NCBI GenBank assembly: GCA_945905925.1
Contig: CAMDQN010000006.1
Span: 1-64,000 of the forward strand
DNA: 64,000 bases
Direction of reading: 5' to 3'
DNA from: Singulisphaera sp. GP187
Lineage (GTDB): Bacteria > Planctomycetota > Planctomycetia > Gemmatales > Gemmataceae
Position 1 is the stretch's first letter; the number at the start of each line of letters is the position of its first letter. The notes under the pieces were generated by a model that was given only the letters and a program-made list of their open reading frames with translations, ran no database searches and was not told the origin of the DNA. The position numbers and the translations under genes were made by a program. Positions 48,284 through 57,511 of this stretch are shown in pieces.

Positions 48284-48998
48284 TCTTCCCCGCGAGCAAT
48301 TCCGTGAACGCGCCTGGGTCACGCTTCATCGCCTCCGCGTTCAGCGCATCGAGGTTTCGCGTGAGCGCGGCTTCAATCAGCGAGGTCCACTGCCGGCCGT
48401 TCAAGCCGGGGTGCTCATCGATTCGCAACGGTTTGCCGATGCGAACGAGTGATTCCGGCGTGCGCTCGGTCCAGAACGTGTATTCGAGCGCGACCGGCAA
48501 CACAGTGCCCGCGCTCAATCGCGCTGCGAGGTGGCCCACCCCGGAGAGCAGCGCGAGCGGGCGCTCGCGCACGTCGGTGAACCGCCCTTGCGCGGTCACC
48601 CAGAACACGCGCCGCGGGTGCGAGAGGATCGCGGTTCCGGTGCGGAGGAAGTCGGCCGCGCCGCGGAACGATTTCGTATCGACGCCGACGAACCCGAGGC
48701 GCTTGAAGAACGCGTACCGCTCGGCCGCGACCGCGTCGATGGCGGCGAACTGATCGCGCTCCGCGATCGCGCGGCTCAACACGATCCCGATCAGCGGGTC
48801 CCACCACGACGGATGATTCAGCACGACGAGCAGCGGCTCGTCGCTCGCCGGGAACGCGCCGCCGGACTTCGACAGCCGCACCGCGTGAAAGTGCTTGCGA
48901 ACGTAGCGGCACGCGTACTTGCGGAACCCGCGGATCAGCCACGGCCAGCGTTTGGACAACATGCTCCCATCCGGGTCGCGGCTCCGCATGGCGCTCAT
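48278..48998 (-). pseudogene. lysophospholipid/glycerol acyltransferase-like gene, 3' end lost
   Basis: About 239 codons from the ATG that overlaps the stop of the CrtI-like gene (ATGA). PlsC-type motif NHPSWWDPLIGIVLSRAIAE (H-x4-D), then FVGVDTKSFRGAADFLRTGT, VFWVTAQGRFTDVRERPLAL and LPVALEYTFWTERTPESLVR. After AGKTG at about 48281 the sequence becomes that of the sulfatase gene in the wrong frame, so the C-terminus is lost and a nonsense tail of nearly 200 residues would be added. Acyltransferases of this kind sit in planctomycete carotenoid clusters and may esterify carotenoid acids or glycosides. The catalytic core is present, so some activity cannot be excluded. Confidence 0.75.
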
Positions 48999-50551
48999 AC
49001 CAGTGCCGGTTTCAGCTTCGGCGCGACGGCGTCCTGATCGAGCGCGTCGGCCGCGATCCACCCGGACATCAGCACCATCGGCATTCCGGGTCCGGGGTGC
49101 GCCGCGCCGCCGGCGAGGTAAAGTCCTTTCACGTCGGGCGAGCGGTTCGCGGGCTTGAACGCGCCGTTCCATTTCCCGTGACTCGCCAGCCCGTAAATCG
49201 CGCCGTTCAGCACGCGGTAACGGTCGTGGATGTCCTGCGGCGTGAGCGCGGATTCGTAGATGATGCGGTCTTCGATGTCCGGCATCTGACCGGTCGTCTT
49301 CAGCTTGTTGAGGATGACGTTGCGGTACTCCGGCAGCAACCTCTTCCAGTCGTGATGCGGGCGCAGGTACGGCGTGTGAACCAGGACGTACAACGCATCG
49401 CCACCGGGGGGCGCGGTTTCGGGTTCGGTGCGCGCCGTGCTTGCGACGTAGCACGTCGGGTCCGGGGCCGGTTCGCCCTTCTTGTAGATGGAATCGAACT
49501 CCGCGTGCGGGTCGGCCGAGAACACGAAGTCGTGATGCAACAGGTGGTCGTAAGCCTTGTTCAGCCCGAGGTAGAGCACGACGCCGGAACAGGCCGGCTC
49601 GTACCCGCGGCGCTTCTCGAACCGCTTCGCGGCCCGCGGCGCGTTCTCGTGAAGCAGTTCGCGGTGGGTGCGGGCGCTGTCCGCGTTCGACACGACCGCC
49701 GCGAGGTCGATCACCTCGCCGCTCTCGGTTTCGACGCCGCGCACGCGCGTGCCGTTGTCGTCGGTCAGGACGCGCTTGATCCCGGTGTTCGTGCGGAACT
49801 CCACGCCGAGTTCCTCACCGAGTTCGGTCAGCGCTTCGGGCACCGCGCGCGTGCCGCCCTTCGGATACCAGATGCCCTCGGTGGTCTGCATGTGGGCGAT
49901 GCCGCACAGCACCGCGGGCGACGACTCCGGGCACGACCCGACGTACTGCGTGAAGTGGTCGAGCATCTGCGCGACGCGCGCGTCCGGCACGAACTTTCGC
50001 ACGGTGCCCGCGACCGACCGGCCCATCCGCATCGCGAGTACGTCACCCAGGAGTTGCGCGGAGAACCCGGCGCGCCAGTCCATCATGTCGCGCACGCCGC
50101 CGATGGACTTCCAGAAGTAGTGGCGGTCGGAGATCTGGTGCAACCGGTCGGAGAGCGCGTGAAAGCGCCGGTAGCCGTCCGCGGACCCGGGCGCGTAGGC
50201 ATCCAGCTTCGCGGCCATCGCGGTCACGTCTTCGATCAGGTCGAGCGACGTGCCGTCGCTGAAGAAGCACCGCCACTGCGGGTCGAGCCGGACGAGGTCG
50301 AGGTAGTCTTCTATCCGCCGGTCGGCTTCGCTGAACACGCGCCGCAGAACGGACGGCATGGTGAGGATCGTCGGCCCCATGTCGAACCGGAACCCGGCTT
50401 CGTTCAGCACGGCCGCCTTGCCGCCGAGCCACGCGCTCTTCTCGAACAGCGTCACCGCGTACCCGCGCGCGGCCAGCACGCACGCCGCGGCCAGCCCGCC
50501 GAGGCCGCCGCCGATCACGCCGACGCGATTCCGTTCCGCCGTGTTGCTCAC
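48995..50551 (-). CDS. CrtI/CrtN-like carotenoid desaturase
   Basis: 518 residues from a GTG at 50551 (GGAGA about 13 bases upstream). N-terminal FAD motif RVGVIGGGLGGLAAACVLAA followed by GYAVTLFEKSAWLGGKA; RFDMGPTILTMPSVL is typical of phytoene desaturase-type enzymes. The C-terminal motif reads VKGLYLAGGAAHPGPGMPMV, the carotenoid dehydrogenase signature. Together with the second oxidase and the acyltransferase it suggests a short C30- or C40-carotenoid route; phytoene or squalene synthases are not in the window. The ATG of the next gene overlaps its stop. Confidence 0.88.
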   Translation of the reverse strand: MSNTAERNRVGVIGGGLGGLAAACVLAARGYAVTLFEKSAWLGGKAAVLNEAGFRFDMGPTILTMPSVLRRVFSEADRRIEDYLDLVRLDPQWRCFFSDGTSLDLIEDVTAMAAKLDAYAPGSADGYRRFHALSDRLHQISDRHYFWKSIGGVRDMMDWRAGFSAQLLGDVLAMRMGRSVAGTVRKFVPDARVAQMLDHFTQYVGSCPESSPAVLCGIAHMQTTEGIWYPKGGTRAVPEALTELGEELGVEFRTNTGIKRVLTDDNGTRVRGVETESGEVIDLAAVVSNADSARTHRELLHENAPRAAKRFEKRRGYEPACSGVVLYLGLNKAYDHLLHHDFVFSADPHAEFDSIYKKGEPAPDPTCYVASTARTEPETAPPGGDALYVLVHTPYLRPHHDWKRLLPEYRNVILNKLKTTGQMPDIEDRIIYESALTPQDIHDRYRVLNGAIYGLASHGKWNGAFKPANRSPDVKGLYLAGGAAHPGPGMPMVLMSGWIAADALDQDAVAPKLKPALV

Positions 50552-50578
50552 TGAGGTCGTCTCCGTTCGCTTGCTCTC

Positions 50579-50696
50579 GTAGGGTGGGACAAGGCTTTGC
50601 GCCGTCCCACGGTTCACGCTGCCGACCGCGAACAACATCACCGCTTGAGCGCCGCGCCGAAAATGTGGGACGGCGCAAAGCCTTGTCCCACCCTAC
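50579..50696. repeat. perfect 32-bp inverted repeat element between carotenoid genes
   Basis: Arms 50579-50610 and 50665-50696 are exact complements (beginning GTAGGGTGGGACAAGGCTTT) around 54 bases of spacer. The right arm contains the stop codon of the upstream oxidase gene. It resembles a REP/MITE-type dispersed repeat and could terminate or process the transcript. Confidence 0.8.
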
Positions 50697-52279
50697 ACTG
50701 CGGCCGGCACCGCCGCGCCCGGTGTGCCGAGCCATTCGGCGTCGCGGCCGAAGTCGTCGAGCAACAAGCGGCTCGTGATGCGCGCGGATTCGTAGATCAC
50801 CGGGAGGCCGCTGCCGGGGTGTGTGCCGCCGCCGACCAGGTACACACTCTCCAATTCGTTGAACCGGTTCCGCGGACGCAGGTGGAGCATCTGCCCCCAG
50901 GTGTGCGCGAGGCTGAACGTCGCGCCGCGGTAGACGTTGTACGCGCCTTCCCAGTCGGCCGGCGTGACGATCTTCTCGAAGCGGATGCGCTTCTCGACAC
51001 CGGGCAACCCGACCTTCTCCAACTGCGTCAGCAACTTCGCGCGGAACGCGGGCGCTTCCTTCGACCAATCGACGTTGGCGTGCTGGTGCGTGACCGGGGC
51101 GAGGACGTACAGCGTGCTCATGCCCGGTGGTGCGAGCGTCCGGTCGGTGGGCGTCGCGTTCTGCACGTAGAACGACGGGTCTTCCGAAAGGACGTGGCGC
51201 TGTTCGATGTCCGCGAGGTTCTTCACATAGTCGGCGGCCGTGTGAATAGTGTGGTGCGGCACGTCGTCGTAACGGCCCTCGATGCCGAGGTACATCATGA
51301 ACGTCGAACACGAGAACTTCTTTTTCTCGATCTTCGCATCGGTCCACTTCCGGCGCAAGTGATTGGGGACGAGTTTCGTCATCGCGTGGGCGAAGTCCGC
51401 GTTGATGACGAGCGCGTCGGCCCGGTGTTCGCCGCTCTGCGTTCGCACGCCAACGGCCTTGCGCCCGTCGAAGAGAACCTCCTTTACGTCTTCGCCGAGC
51501 GTGATGCGCACGCCGCTTTCGCGCGCGACGCGGGCCATGCCATCGGACACCGCGGAACACCCGCCGATCGGGTGCCACACGCCGTACTCGTATTCGAGGA
51601 ACGACAGGATCGAGAACAGGCTCGGGCAGTTGAACGGCGACATCCCGAGGTACTTCGACTGGAACGAGAACGCGAGCCGGATGCGCTCGTCGCTGAAGTA
51701 CCGCCCCAACTCCGTGTCGAGCGACGACCACGGCCGGAGCGTCGGGAACAGCTTCACCAACTGCCACCGGATCAAGTCGCGCCAGCCGGAGAACGGGCGC
51801 TCCAGACACGGCCGAAACTTCTCCAACTTGACGCGGTTCTCGGCGAGGAACCGGGCAACGTTCTTCGCGTCGTGCGGGCTGATCTTCGCGACTTCCGCTT
51901 CGAGTTTCGCGACGTTCGGCGTGCAGTTGAGTTCGCCGCCGCTGCCGAACGCGATACGGTACTGCGGGTCGAGCCGGACCATCGGGATTTCGGCACGCAG
52001 GTCGCGCCCGATCAACTTGAAGATGCGTTCGAGAACGAGCGGGTACAGGAAGAACGTCGGGCCGAGATCGAAGCGGAAGCCTTGCTCCTGGATCGCGGAG
52101 CAGCGCCCGCCGACGTGCGGCAGGCGCTCGACGACGTGAACGTCGAGGCCCGCTTTCGCGAGCAGCAGCGACGCGGCCAACCCGCCCGGCCCCGCGCCGA
52201 CGATCAGCACGGAGTTCGGGCGGCGTGATTTGGCGTGCGCGTGCGTGGGGGGCGTCGCGGTTGCGGCCGGCGAAGTCAT
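50693..52279 (-). CDS. CrtI/CrtP-like carotenoid oxidase
   Basis: 528 residues. FAD motif SVLIVGAGPGGLAASLLLAK, then GLDVHVVERLPHVGGRCSAI and FDLGPTFFLYPLVLE; the C-terminal signature is SVYLVGGGTHPGSGLPVIYE. It belongs to the phytoene desaturase superfamily but is distinct from the neighbour; such pairs perform desaturation and terminal oxidation. The start is uncertain: ATG at 52279 or 52291, neither with a clear ribosome site. The end of the IS5 element is only a few bases upstream, so the original promoter is probably displaced. Confidence 0.85.
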   Translation of the reverse strand: MTSPAATATPPTHAHAKSRRPNSVLIVGAGPGGLAASLLLAKAGLDVHVVERLPHVGGRCSAIQEQGFRFDLGPTFFLYPLVLERIFKLIGRDLRAEIPMVRLDPQYRIAFGSGGELNCTPNVAKLEAEVAKISPHDAKNVARFLAENRVKLEKFRPCLERPFSGWRDLIRWQLVKLFPTLRPWSSLDTELGRYFSDERIRLAFSFQSKYLGMSPFNCPSLFSILSFLEYEYGVWHPIGGCSAVSDGMARVARESGVRITLGEDVKEVLFDGRKAVGVRTQSGEHRADALVINADFAHAMTKLVPNHLRRKWTDAKIEKKKFSCSTFMMYLGIEGRYDDVPHHTIHTAADYVKNLADIEQRHVLSEDPSFYVQNATPTDRTLAPPGMSTLYVLAPVTHQHANVDWSKEAPAFRAKLLTQLEKVGLPGVEKRIRFEKIVTPADWEGAYNVYRGATFSLAHTWGQMLHLRPRNRFNELESVYLVGGGTHPGSGLPVIYESARITSRLLLDDFGRDAEWLGTPGAAVPAAV

Positions 52280-52293
52280 GCACGAGTCCATTA

Positions 52294-53261
52294 GAGTCGC
52301 TGCGTAATAGTTGTTGGTCGGTGCGAGGCTGTTCGCGGCCTTCGTTCGTCCGCCTCATGCGTACATGCGGTTGTGGAGTCCGGCGACGTTCTTGATGATG
52401 AGGGTGTGCCGGCGGCGCGGGTTCCGATACCGCTCGGCGGCGATGCGCCACACCTTCATCTTCCCGATCCCGTGCTCCACCACGATCCGGCGACGCGACA
52501 CGCGCCGGTTCCCCGCCTTCTGTCGGGCCGTCAACGTGCCCTTCGGCGGTCGGCGCTTCGGGGTACACAGCCCGGTCCCGACGTAGGCCGTGTCCCCGGT
52601 CCTCGGCACCCCGCGCGGGCACACCACGCGGGTCCGGTCGTACACCTTCTTGTCATGCGTCGTGCCGGGGAACGCGCGGGACACGGCGGCGATCCGCACC
52701 CGACGCTTCTGGCCCGCGCGACCGGGCTGCTTGCGCTTGCGCACGACCACGATCTGGTGCTTGAGCGTGTGGCGCTTCTTCTTCCCCGAGTAGAACCGCT
52801 TCTGCCGCCGGGAGGGCCGGGGAATGGCCCGCTCGGTGGCGTCGAAGAAAAGCTCGCGGATCTCGTCGGGCTCCAGTTCCACCCGCCGCTCGGGGATCCG
52901 GAAGATGCCCGCCAGCAGGGGTTGGAGCGGGTTGATGTTGCGGCACACGGAGCTCTGGTCGATGCCGAACAGGAACCCGAGAAAGGCGTGGGTGGTGTAC
53001 GTCCGATAGTACATCAGGAGCATCAGCAGGCGGTCGGCCAAGGGGAGCGTGAACGTGCGCCCCGCTTGCGCTGGCGCGGTCGCCGGGTCTTCCGCTTGAC
53101 GTCGGCTTGCTGGTACCGGGGTTCGAGTTCGGCCAACAGTTGATCGAACGCCGCGGGTGTGATCCCGGTCAGTTGCCGGAACGTGTCCGGCATCCGCTTC
53201 AAACGGCTCGTGTGGCTCATACACACAACCTATGCCTACCGGCCCTATTGTGCAGCGACTC
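52294..53261 (-). mobile_element. IS5-family (IS427-like) element, 968 bp
   Basis: Ends GAGTCGCTGC at 52294 and its exact complement GCAGCGACTC at 53252-53261, each flanked by TA, as expected for a 2-bp target duplication. Contains one transposase in two frames. Inserted directly upstream of the carotenoid oxidase start. Confidence 0.8.
52355..53220 (-). CDS. IS5-family DDE transposase in two frames
   Basis: The N-terminal part starts at the ATG at 53220 (MSHTSRLKRMPDTFRQLTGI) and stays open to 53023; the rest (LPLADRLLMLLMYYRTYTTH onward) is in another frame to 52355. The switch must fall near 53040-53060, at a GCGCAAGCGGGGCGCA-like stretch. HTH_Tnp_4 and DDE_Tnp_4 features: LFGIDQSSVCRNI, FFDATERAIPRPSRRQ, RTGDTAYVG, VVEHGIGKMKVWRI. 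Many IS427-type elements make the transposase by programmed frameshifting, so it may be functional; a disabling indel is equally possible. Confidence 0.75.
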
Positions 53262-53347
53262 TATTAATCGGGATCGGTCGTCGTGAACACCAACAGCACC
53301 ATAATAACCGCGCCCGACCGGCACACAAGGGATGTGCAACGACAATC

Positions 53348-53378
53348 GCGCCGGCCCCTCTTGATGAGCAACCGGCGC
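53348..53378 (-). terminator. hairpin after lipoprotein gene
   Basis: GCGCCGG (53348-53354) pairs with CCGGCGC (53372-53378). It lies 25 bases downstream of the stop of the minus-strand lipoprotein gene. Moderate stem. Confidence 0.45.
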
Positions 53379-53402
53379 GAGGTGCGAGGGGTGAGGTTCG
53401 TG

Positions 53403-53846
53403 CTACTTGGCAACGATGTCGAAGTTCGCTTGGTCCGTTCCGGTCTTGGGCACGTCGAACTCGACCTTACTGTTCGCATTCCATTCGGCCGGGATCGGGT
53501 CCACCCGCCCGGCCGGCGCGTCGTCGGGCGAGCTGCCGTCCGGTAACCGGCCGACCACGTCGTTTCCGCGGGTCATGATGCGGACCACGTGCTTGCCGAC
53601 GAGCGCGCCGTCCTTGTCGTCGCACTTGAGCACGAACCGGCCGTTCTCGTCGGTGTACGCGCTGGACCCACGCCCGGGGTTAGGGTTGTCCGCGGTGCCC
53701 ACCGGCTGGAAGCTGACCACGCCCTTGGCGTAAGGCTTCCCGTCCACGGTGACGACGCCGGACACCGGCACGAACTGCGGCCCGCCGGAGCAACCGACGG
53801 CGACCGCGAGCAGCGCGCCCGCGGCCAGGAATCTCAATCGGAACAT
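53403..53846 (-). CDS. small lipoprotein with carboxypeptidase-regulatory-like fold
   Basis: 147 residues. Lipoprotein signal MFRLRFLAAGALLAVAVGCS with Cys19 in the lipobox. The mature part, VPVSGVVTVDGKPYAKGVVS then ENGRFVLKCDDKDGALVGKH, is the beta-sandwich commonly encoded next to DUF1559 genes in planctomycetes. Probably an outer-membrane-attached protein of unknown role. It follows the DUF1559 gene by 21 bases in one operon. Confidence 0.85.
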   Translation of the reverse strand: MFRLRFLAAGALLAVAVGCSGGPQFVPVSGVVTVDGKPYAKGVVSFQPVGTADNPNPGRGSSAYTDENGRFVLKCDDKDGALVGKHVVRIMTRGNDVVGRLPDGSSPDDAPAGRVDPIPAEWNANSKVEFDVPKTGTDQANFDIVAK

Positions 53847-53867
53847 GGCGAATCTCCGGGAGCGGGG

Positions 53868-54848
<981 letters not shown>

Positions 54849-54872
54849 CCCGCGCCGCGCGCGAACACCGAT

Positions 54873-55197
54873 GCCGGGGAGGAGCCTCTGAACCCTCTGC
54901 GAATGATGTGAAAACGGATAACTGGTGACCCGCGTCCGAACGGAACACAGTCACCGCGGGCGATCTGGGTTGAGCGAATAGGCGTCAGTAAACTCAGCAA
55001 ACTGACGTGAGCGAGTCGATGTTGGGGTGTGCGAATACACCCCCTCTTCACCTATTACTCACAAATATCCACGGGCACCATTGGGTGCTACACCAAATGC
55101 GCGATTTTAATGACTCGCGCCAGGAGAAAACACTTTGACCGCACCGACCGTCACGCTCTCGCTGCCCGCTGGCGGGCACCTCGCCGGAACCTACCAA
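54873..55197. other. intergenic stretch between DUF1559 gene and IS1380
   Basis: About 325 bases without a gene. No continuation of the sulfatase broken at 56896 is found here, so the IS1380 left flank is unrelated to its right flank. It presumably holds the DUF1559 promoter; no clear -35/-10 pair was identified. Confidence 0.4.
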
Positions 55198-56895
55198 CCG
55201 ATCTTTCCCAGATGAACGCCTCTGGGCCAACAAATCGGCTGTGCGGTCACAAAGTACCCCCGCGAAGGGTGGTCTGCAACGATTTTCGCACCCGGAAGAG
55301 GTCTCGACCACGGTCGAAGGGTCCCCCAATCACCGCCCCGAGCATTTTTCGGCCCCGGATACGTCGAAAACGGCCCGCGAGGCGCACCGCGGCCCCTTGG
55401 CGACGTTGGTCAGCCACGATGGACGGATCGATTTCGCAACCGCGACCACTCTCACCCCGTGTCGCACGCCAGGCGCAACCGCCCGATGCGGGTCAGGATC
55501 ACCGCGAACAACGTCCGCGGCACCGTCACTTCCGCCAACTGGAAGATCACGTACTTCGAGTGCGACACGACCTTGGCCCCGATCTTGACGAGTTTCTCAC
55601 GCAGCGTTGTCAGGCTCCAGTGCCGAATCGGCTTCGGCAGCGCCAACTGCCGCACGAAGTTGGCCAGGTTGTAGGCCAGGGCGAACAACTGCAACCGGGC
55701 CGCGTTGTTCCGGAACCGGCGGCACGACAACTTCGTCCAGTTCACCGCGTTCTTGCCTTCCTTGATCCACTGCTCCGCCGTGCCACGCTTGTTGTAAAAG
55801 CGGACCACGCGCCGCGAGCGCCAGTTCAGGTTGGTGACGACGAACCCGATCCGTGGGAACAACTCGCCGGCGTGCCACGCGATCTGCACCACCACCCGGC
55901 GGTCACGGTCCCACGACCCGGCCCGGTACCGGAAACTGTGGTAGACGCACTTCGGCTTCCCCGACGGCCGGCCCACGGGACGTGTCAACCAGGGTACGAT
56001 CTTCCGGTCCAGAACGGGGTTGGACTTGAGCCGGATGGCGTACCGGAACCCGTTCCCCTCCAGCACCGCGAACAACTTGGGGAAGGCGAACGCCGAGTCC
56101 CCGCGGAAGAACTTGGGGATGTCCTGGTCCCGGTACCGTTCGATTACCGGCACCAGCACCCGGCGCCAGTGCTTGGCGCTGGCGTGGTTCCCGCGGCGGA
56201 GCATCGCACGCTCCAGGTCGCCGAACTGGTTGAACAGGAACAACGGGTGGTAACAGGCGCACTCGAAGTAGCCGTTGTACGCCGACCCCTGCTGCCGCCC
56301 GTAGGTCGGGCTCACCGAACTGTCCATGTCCAGAATGAGTTTCGTGAGTTTGCGATGTCGGTGGGCACGGTCGATCCACGCGCCGGGAAGATCGATCAGG
56401 TGCTTCAGGTTCTCCTTGGTGCTGAGGGTCTGGGTCTCGAAGCGTGCCATCTCGCTGGTGGACGCCGCGGTGGCATCCTTGGCCCGACCGCCGACCACGG
56501 CCCGCATGGCCGGATCGACGCACAGACGCTCGGCGTCGTTCACGTCCTCGTACCCGGCGAGTCGGCTGTAGATGGACTGACGGAGGAGGGCTTGCAGGTC
56601 GTGTTGCGTGTTCTGTCCCGTGCGAGAATCGAGCAAGCCGGTCGCGGCGGTGGCGGTCAATCCGAGGGCGTCGTCGAGTTCGCGGTAGGCGAGCAGTCCG
56701 GCGTCGCTGGTCACCGTCGAACCGTGGAACTCCAGCTTGATTTCGCGGTCGAAATCCACGCGGAGTGAGTCATTTCGGCGGTCACCCATTGGGTCCCTCG
56801 GTCATTTCGGCAGGAATGAGGCAGAATCGCTGGGAATCCCAGGGTTCCGGCGCACATGCCGTGCCGAAAGTCGAAGGTCATCTGGGAAATAGGGG
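55198..56895 (-). mobile_element. IS1380-family element, about 1.7 kb
   Basis: Transposase gene 55452-56789. Matching end sequence TTTCCCAGATGA occurs at about 55204 on the plus strand and, on the minus strand, at about 56889 (CCCCCTATTTCCCAGATGAC). The exact ends and target duplication could not be fixed. The right end abuts codon 31 of a sulfatase gene; the left flank is not sulfatase DNA. Confidence 0.75.
55452..56789 (-). CDS. IS1380-family transposase
   Basis: 445 residues, uninterrupted. N-terminal GLLAYRELDDALGLTATAAT, then the DDE sites: LILDMDSSVSPTYGRQQGSA, PKFFRGDSAFAFPKLFAVLE and YNKRGTAEQWIKEGKNAVNW. The C-terminal region LAYNLANFVRQLALPKPIRH is typical of the family. Likely active. 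Confidence 0.9.
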   Translation of the reverse strand: MGDRRNDSLRVDFDREIKLEFHGSTVTSDAGLLAYRELDDALGLTATAATGLLDSRTGQNTQHDLQALLRQSIYSRLAGYEDVNDAERLCVDPAMRAVVGGRAKDATAASTSEMARFETQTLSTKENLKHLIDLPGAWIDRAHRHRKLTKLILDMDSSVSPTYGRQQGSAYNGYFECACYHPLFLFNQFGDLERAMLRRGNHASAKHWRRVLVPVIERYRDQDIPKFFRGDSAFAFPKLFAVLEGNGFRYAIRLKSNPVLDRKIVPWLTRPVGRPSGKPKCVYHSFRYRAGSWDRDRRVVVQIAWHAGELFPRIGFVVTNLNWRSRRVVRFYNKRGTAEQWIKEGKNAVNWTKLSCRRFRNNAARLQLFALAYNLANFVRQLALPKPIRHWSLTTLREKLVKIGAKVVSHSKYVIFQLAEVTVPRTLFAVILTRIGRLRLACDTG

Positions 56896-56988
56896 GATGA
56901 GCAGGATGTTCGGTGGCTTGGCGGTTGCGGGGCCGACGACCGTCGCACACAGCACAGAGGCAGCGAGAAGCGCAGACCGGTATCGCAT
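56896..56988 (-). pseudogene. sulfatase N-terminal fragment cut by IS1380
   Basis: GGAG, then ATG at 56988 and 31 codons: MRYRSALLAASVLCATVVGP, ATAKPPNILLI. This is a sulfatase signal peptide plus the first strand (normally followed by xADD). The next base is the IS1380 end. The remaining 400-odd codons are not in the window. It lies 68 bases downstream of the sulfatase pseudogene at 57056 and in the same direction. Confidence 0.75.
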
Positions 56989-57298
56989 CGTTGGCTCCTG
57001 CGAGAGGGACTTGACGGCCTCACCGGTTCGCGGGTGGCACGTCCGGCGGGAACTGTTAGTGCAGAGCTTCCCGGGCGGACTTCCGGGCGCCGGCCGCGTC
57101 GGGCGACCCGGCCAGGTTGGTCAACTCCGCCGGGTCGGTGTCGTGGGCGTACAATTCCGCGCCGAGTAACTTGCCGTCCTTCCAGGCGCGCCACCCGGTG
57201 AAGCGGTGGGTCGCGGTGCGGACGCTGTAGCCCATCGCGTCGGGCCGCTTCGACTCGGTGCGATCAAAGTACGCCGGCCGCGGGTGCTGGGTGAAGGC

Positions 57299-57406
57299 GG
57301 CTTTGCTACGAATTAGGCGCGGGAACCCCAGGAACAAGGACTTACGGCGATTCTGGCTCCAGGAACAAGGACTTATGGCGAAACACACCTAATTCGTAGC
57401 AAAGCC
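57299..57406. mobile_element. 108-bp inverted-repeat element (MITE-like)
   Basis: Perfect 19-bp ends, GGCTTTGCTACGAATTAGG and its complement, flanked by a 10-bp direct repeat GGGTGAAGGC (57289-57298 and 57407-57416). Inside are two near-identical tandem copies beginning CCAGGAACAAGGACTTA. No coding capacity. Inserted in the sulfatase pseudogene. The 10-bp duplication points to an IS4-like transposase acting in trans. Confidence 0.85.
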
Positions 57407-57511
57407 GGGTGAAGGCCGCGGTTTTCACCGCCTTCGATTGGTCCTTGAGGACCGGAACCAGGCTGACGCCGTCGAGCGTGTCCGGCGTCTTCAGCCCGCA
57501 CAGGTCCGTTA

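Noticed and set aside
45992-48307. 771-codon plus-strand frame
   Set aside because: Antisense of the sulfatase-glycosidase; no motif or start context.
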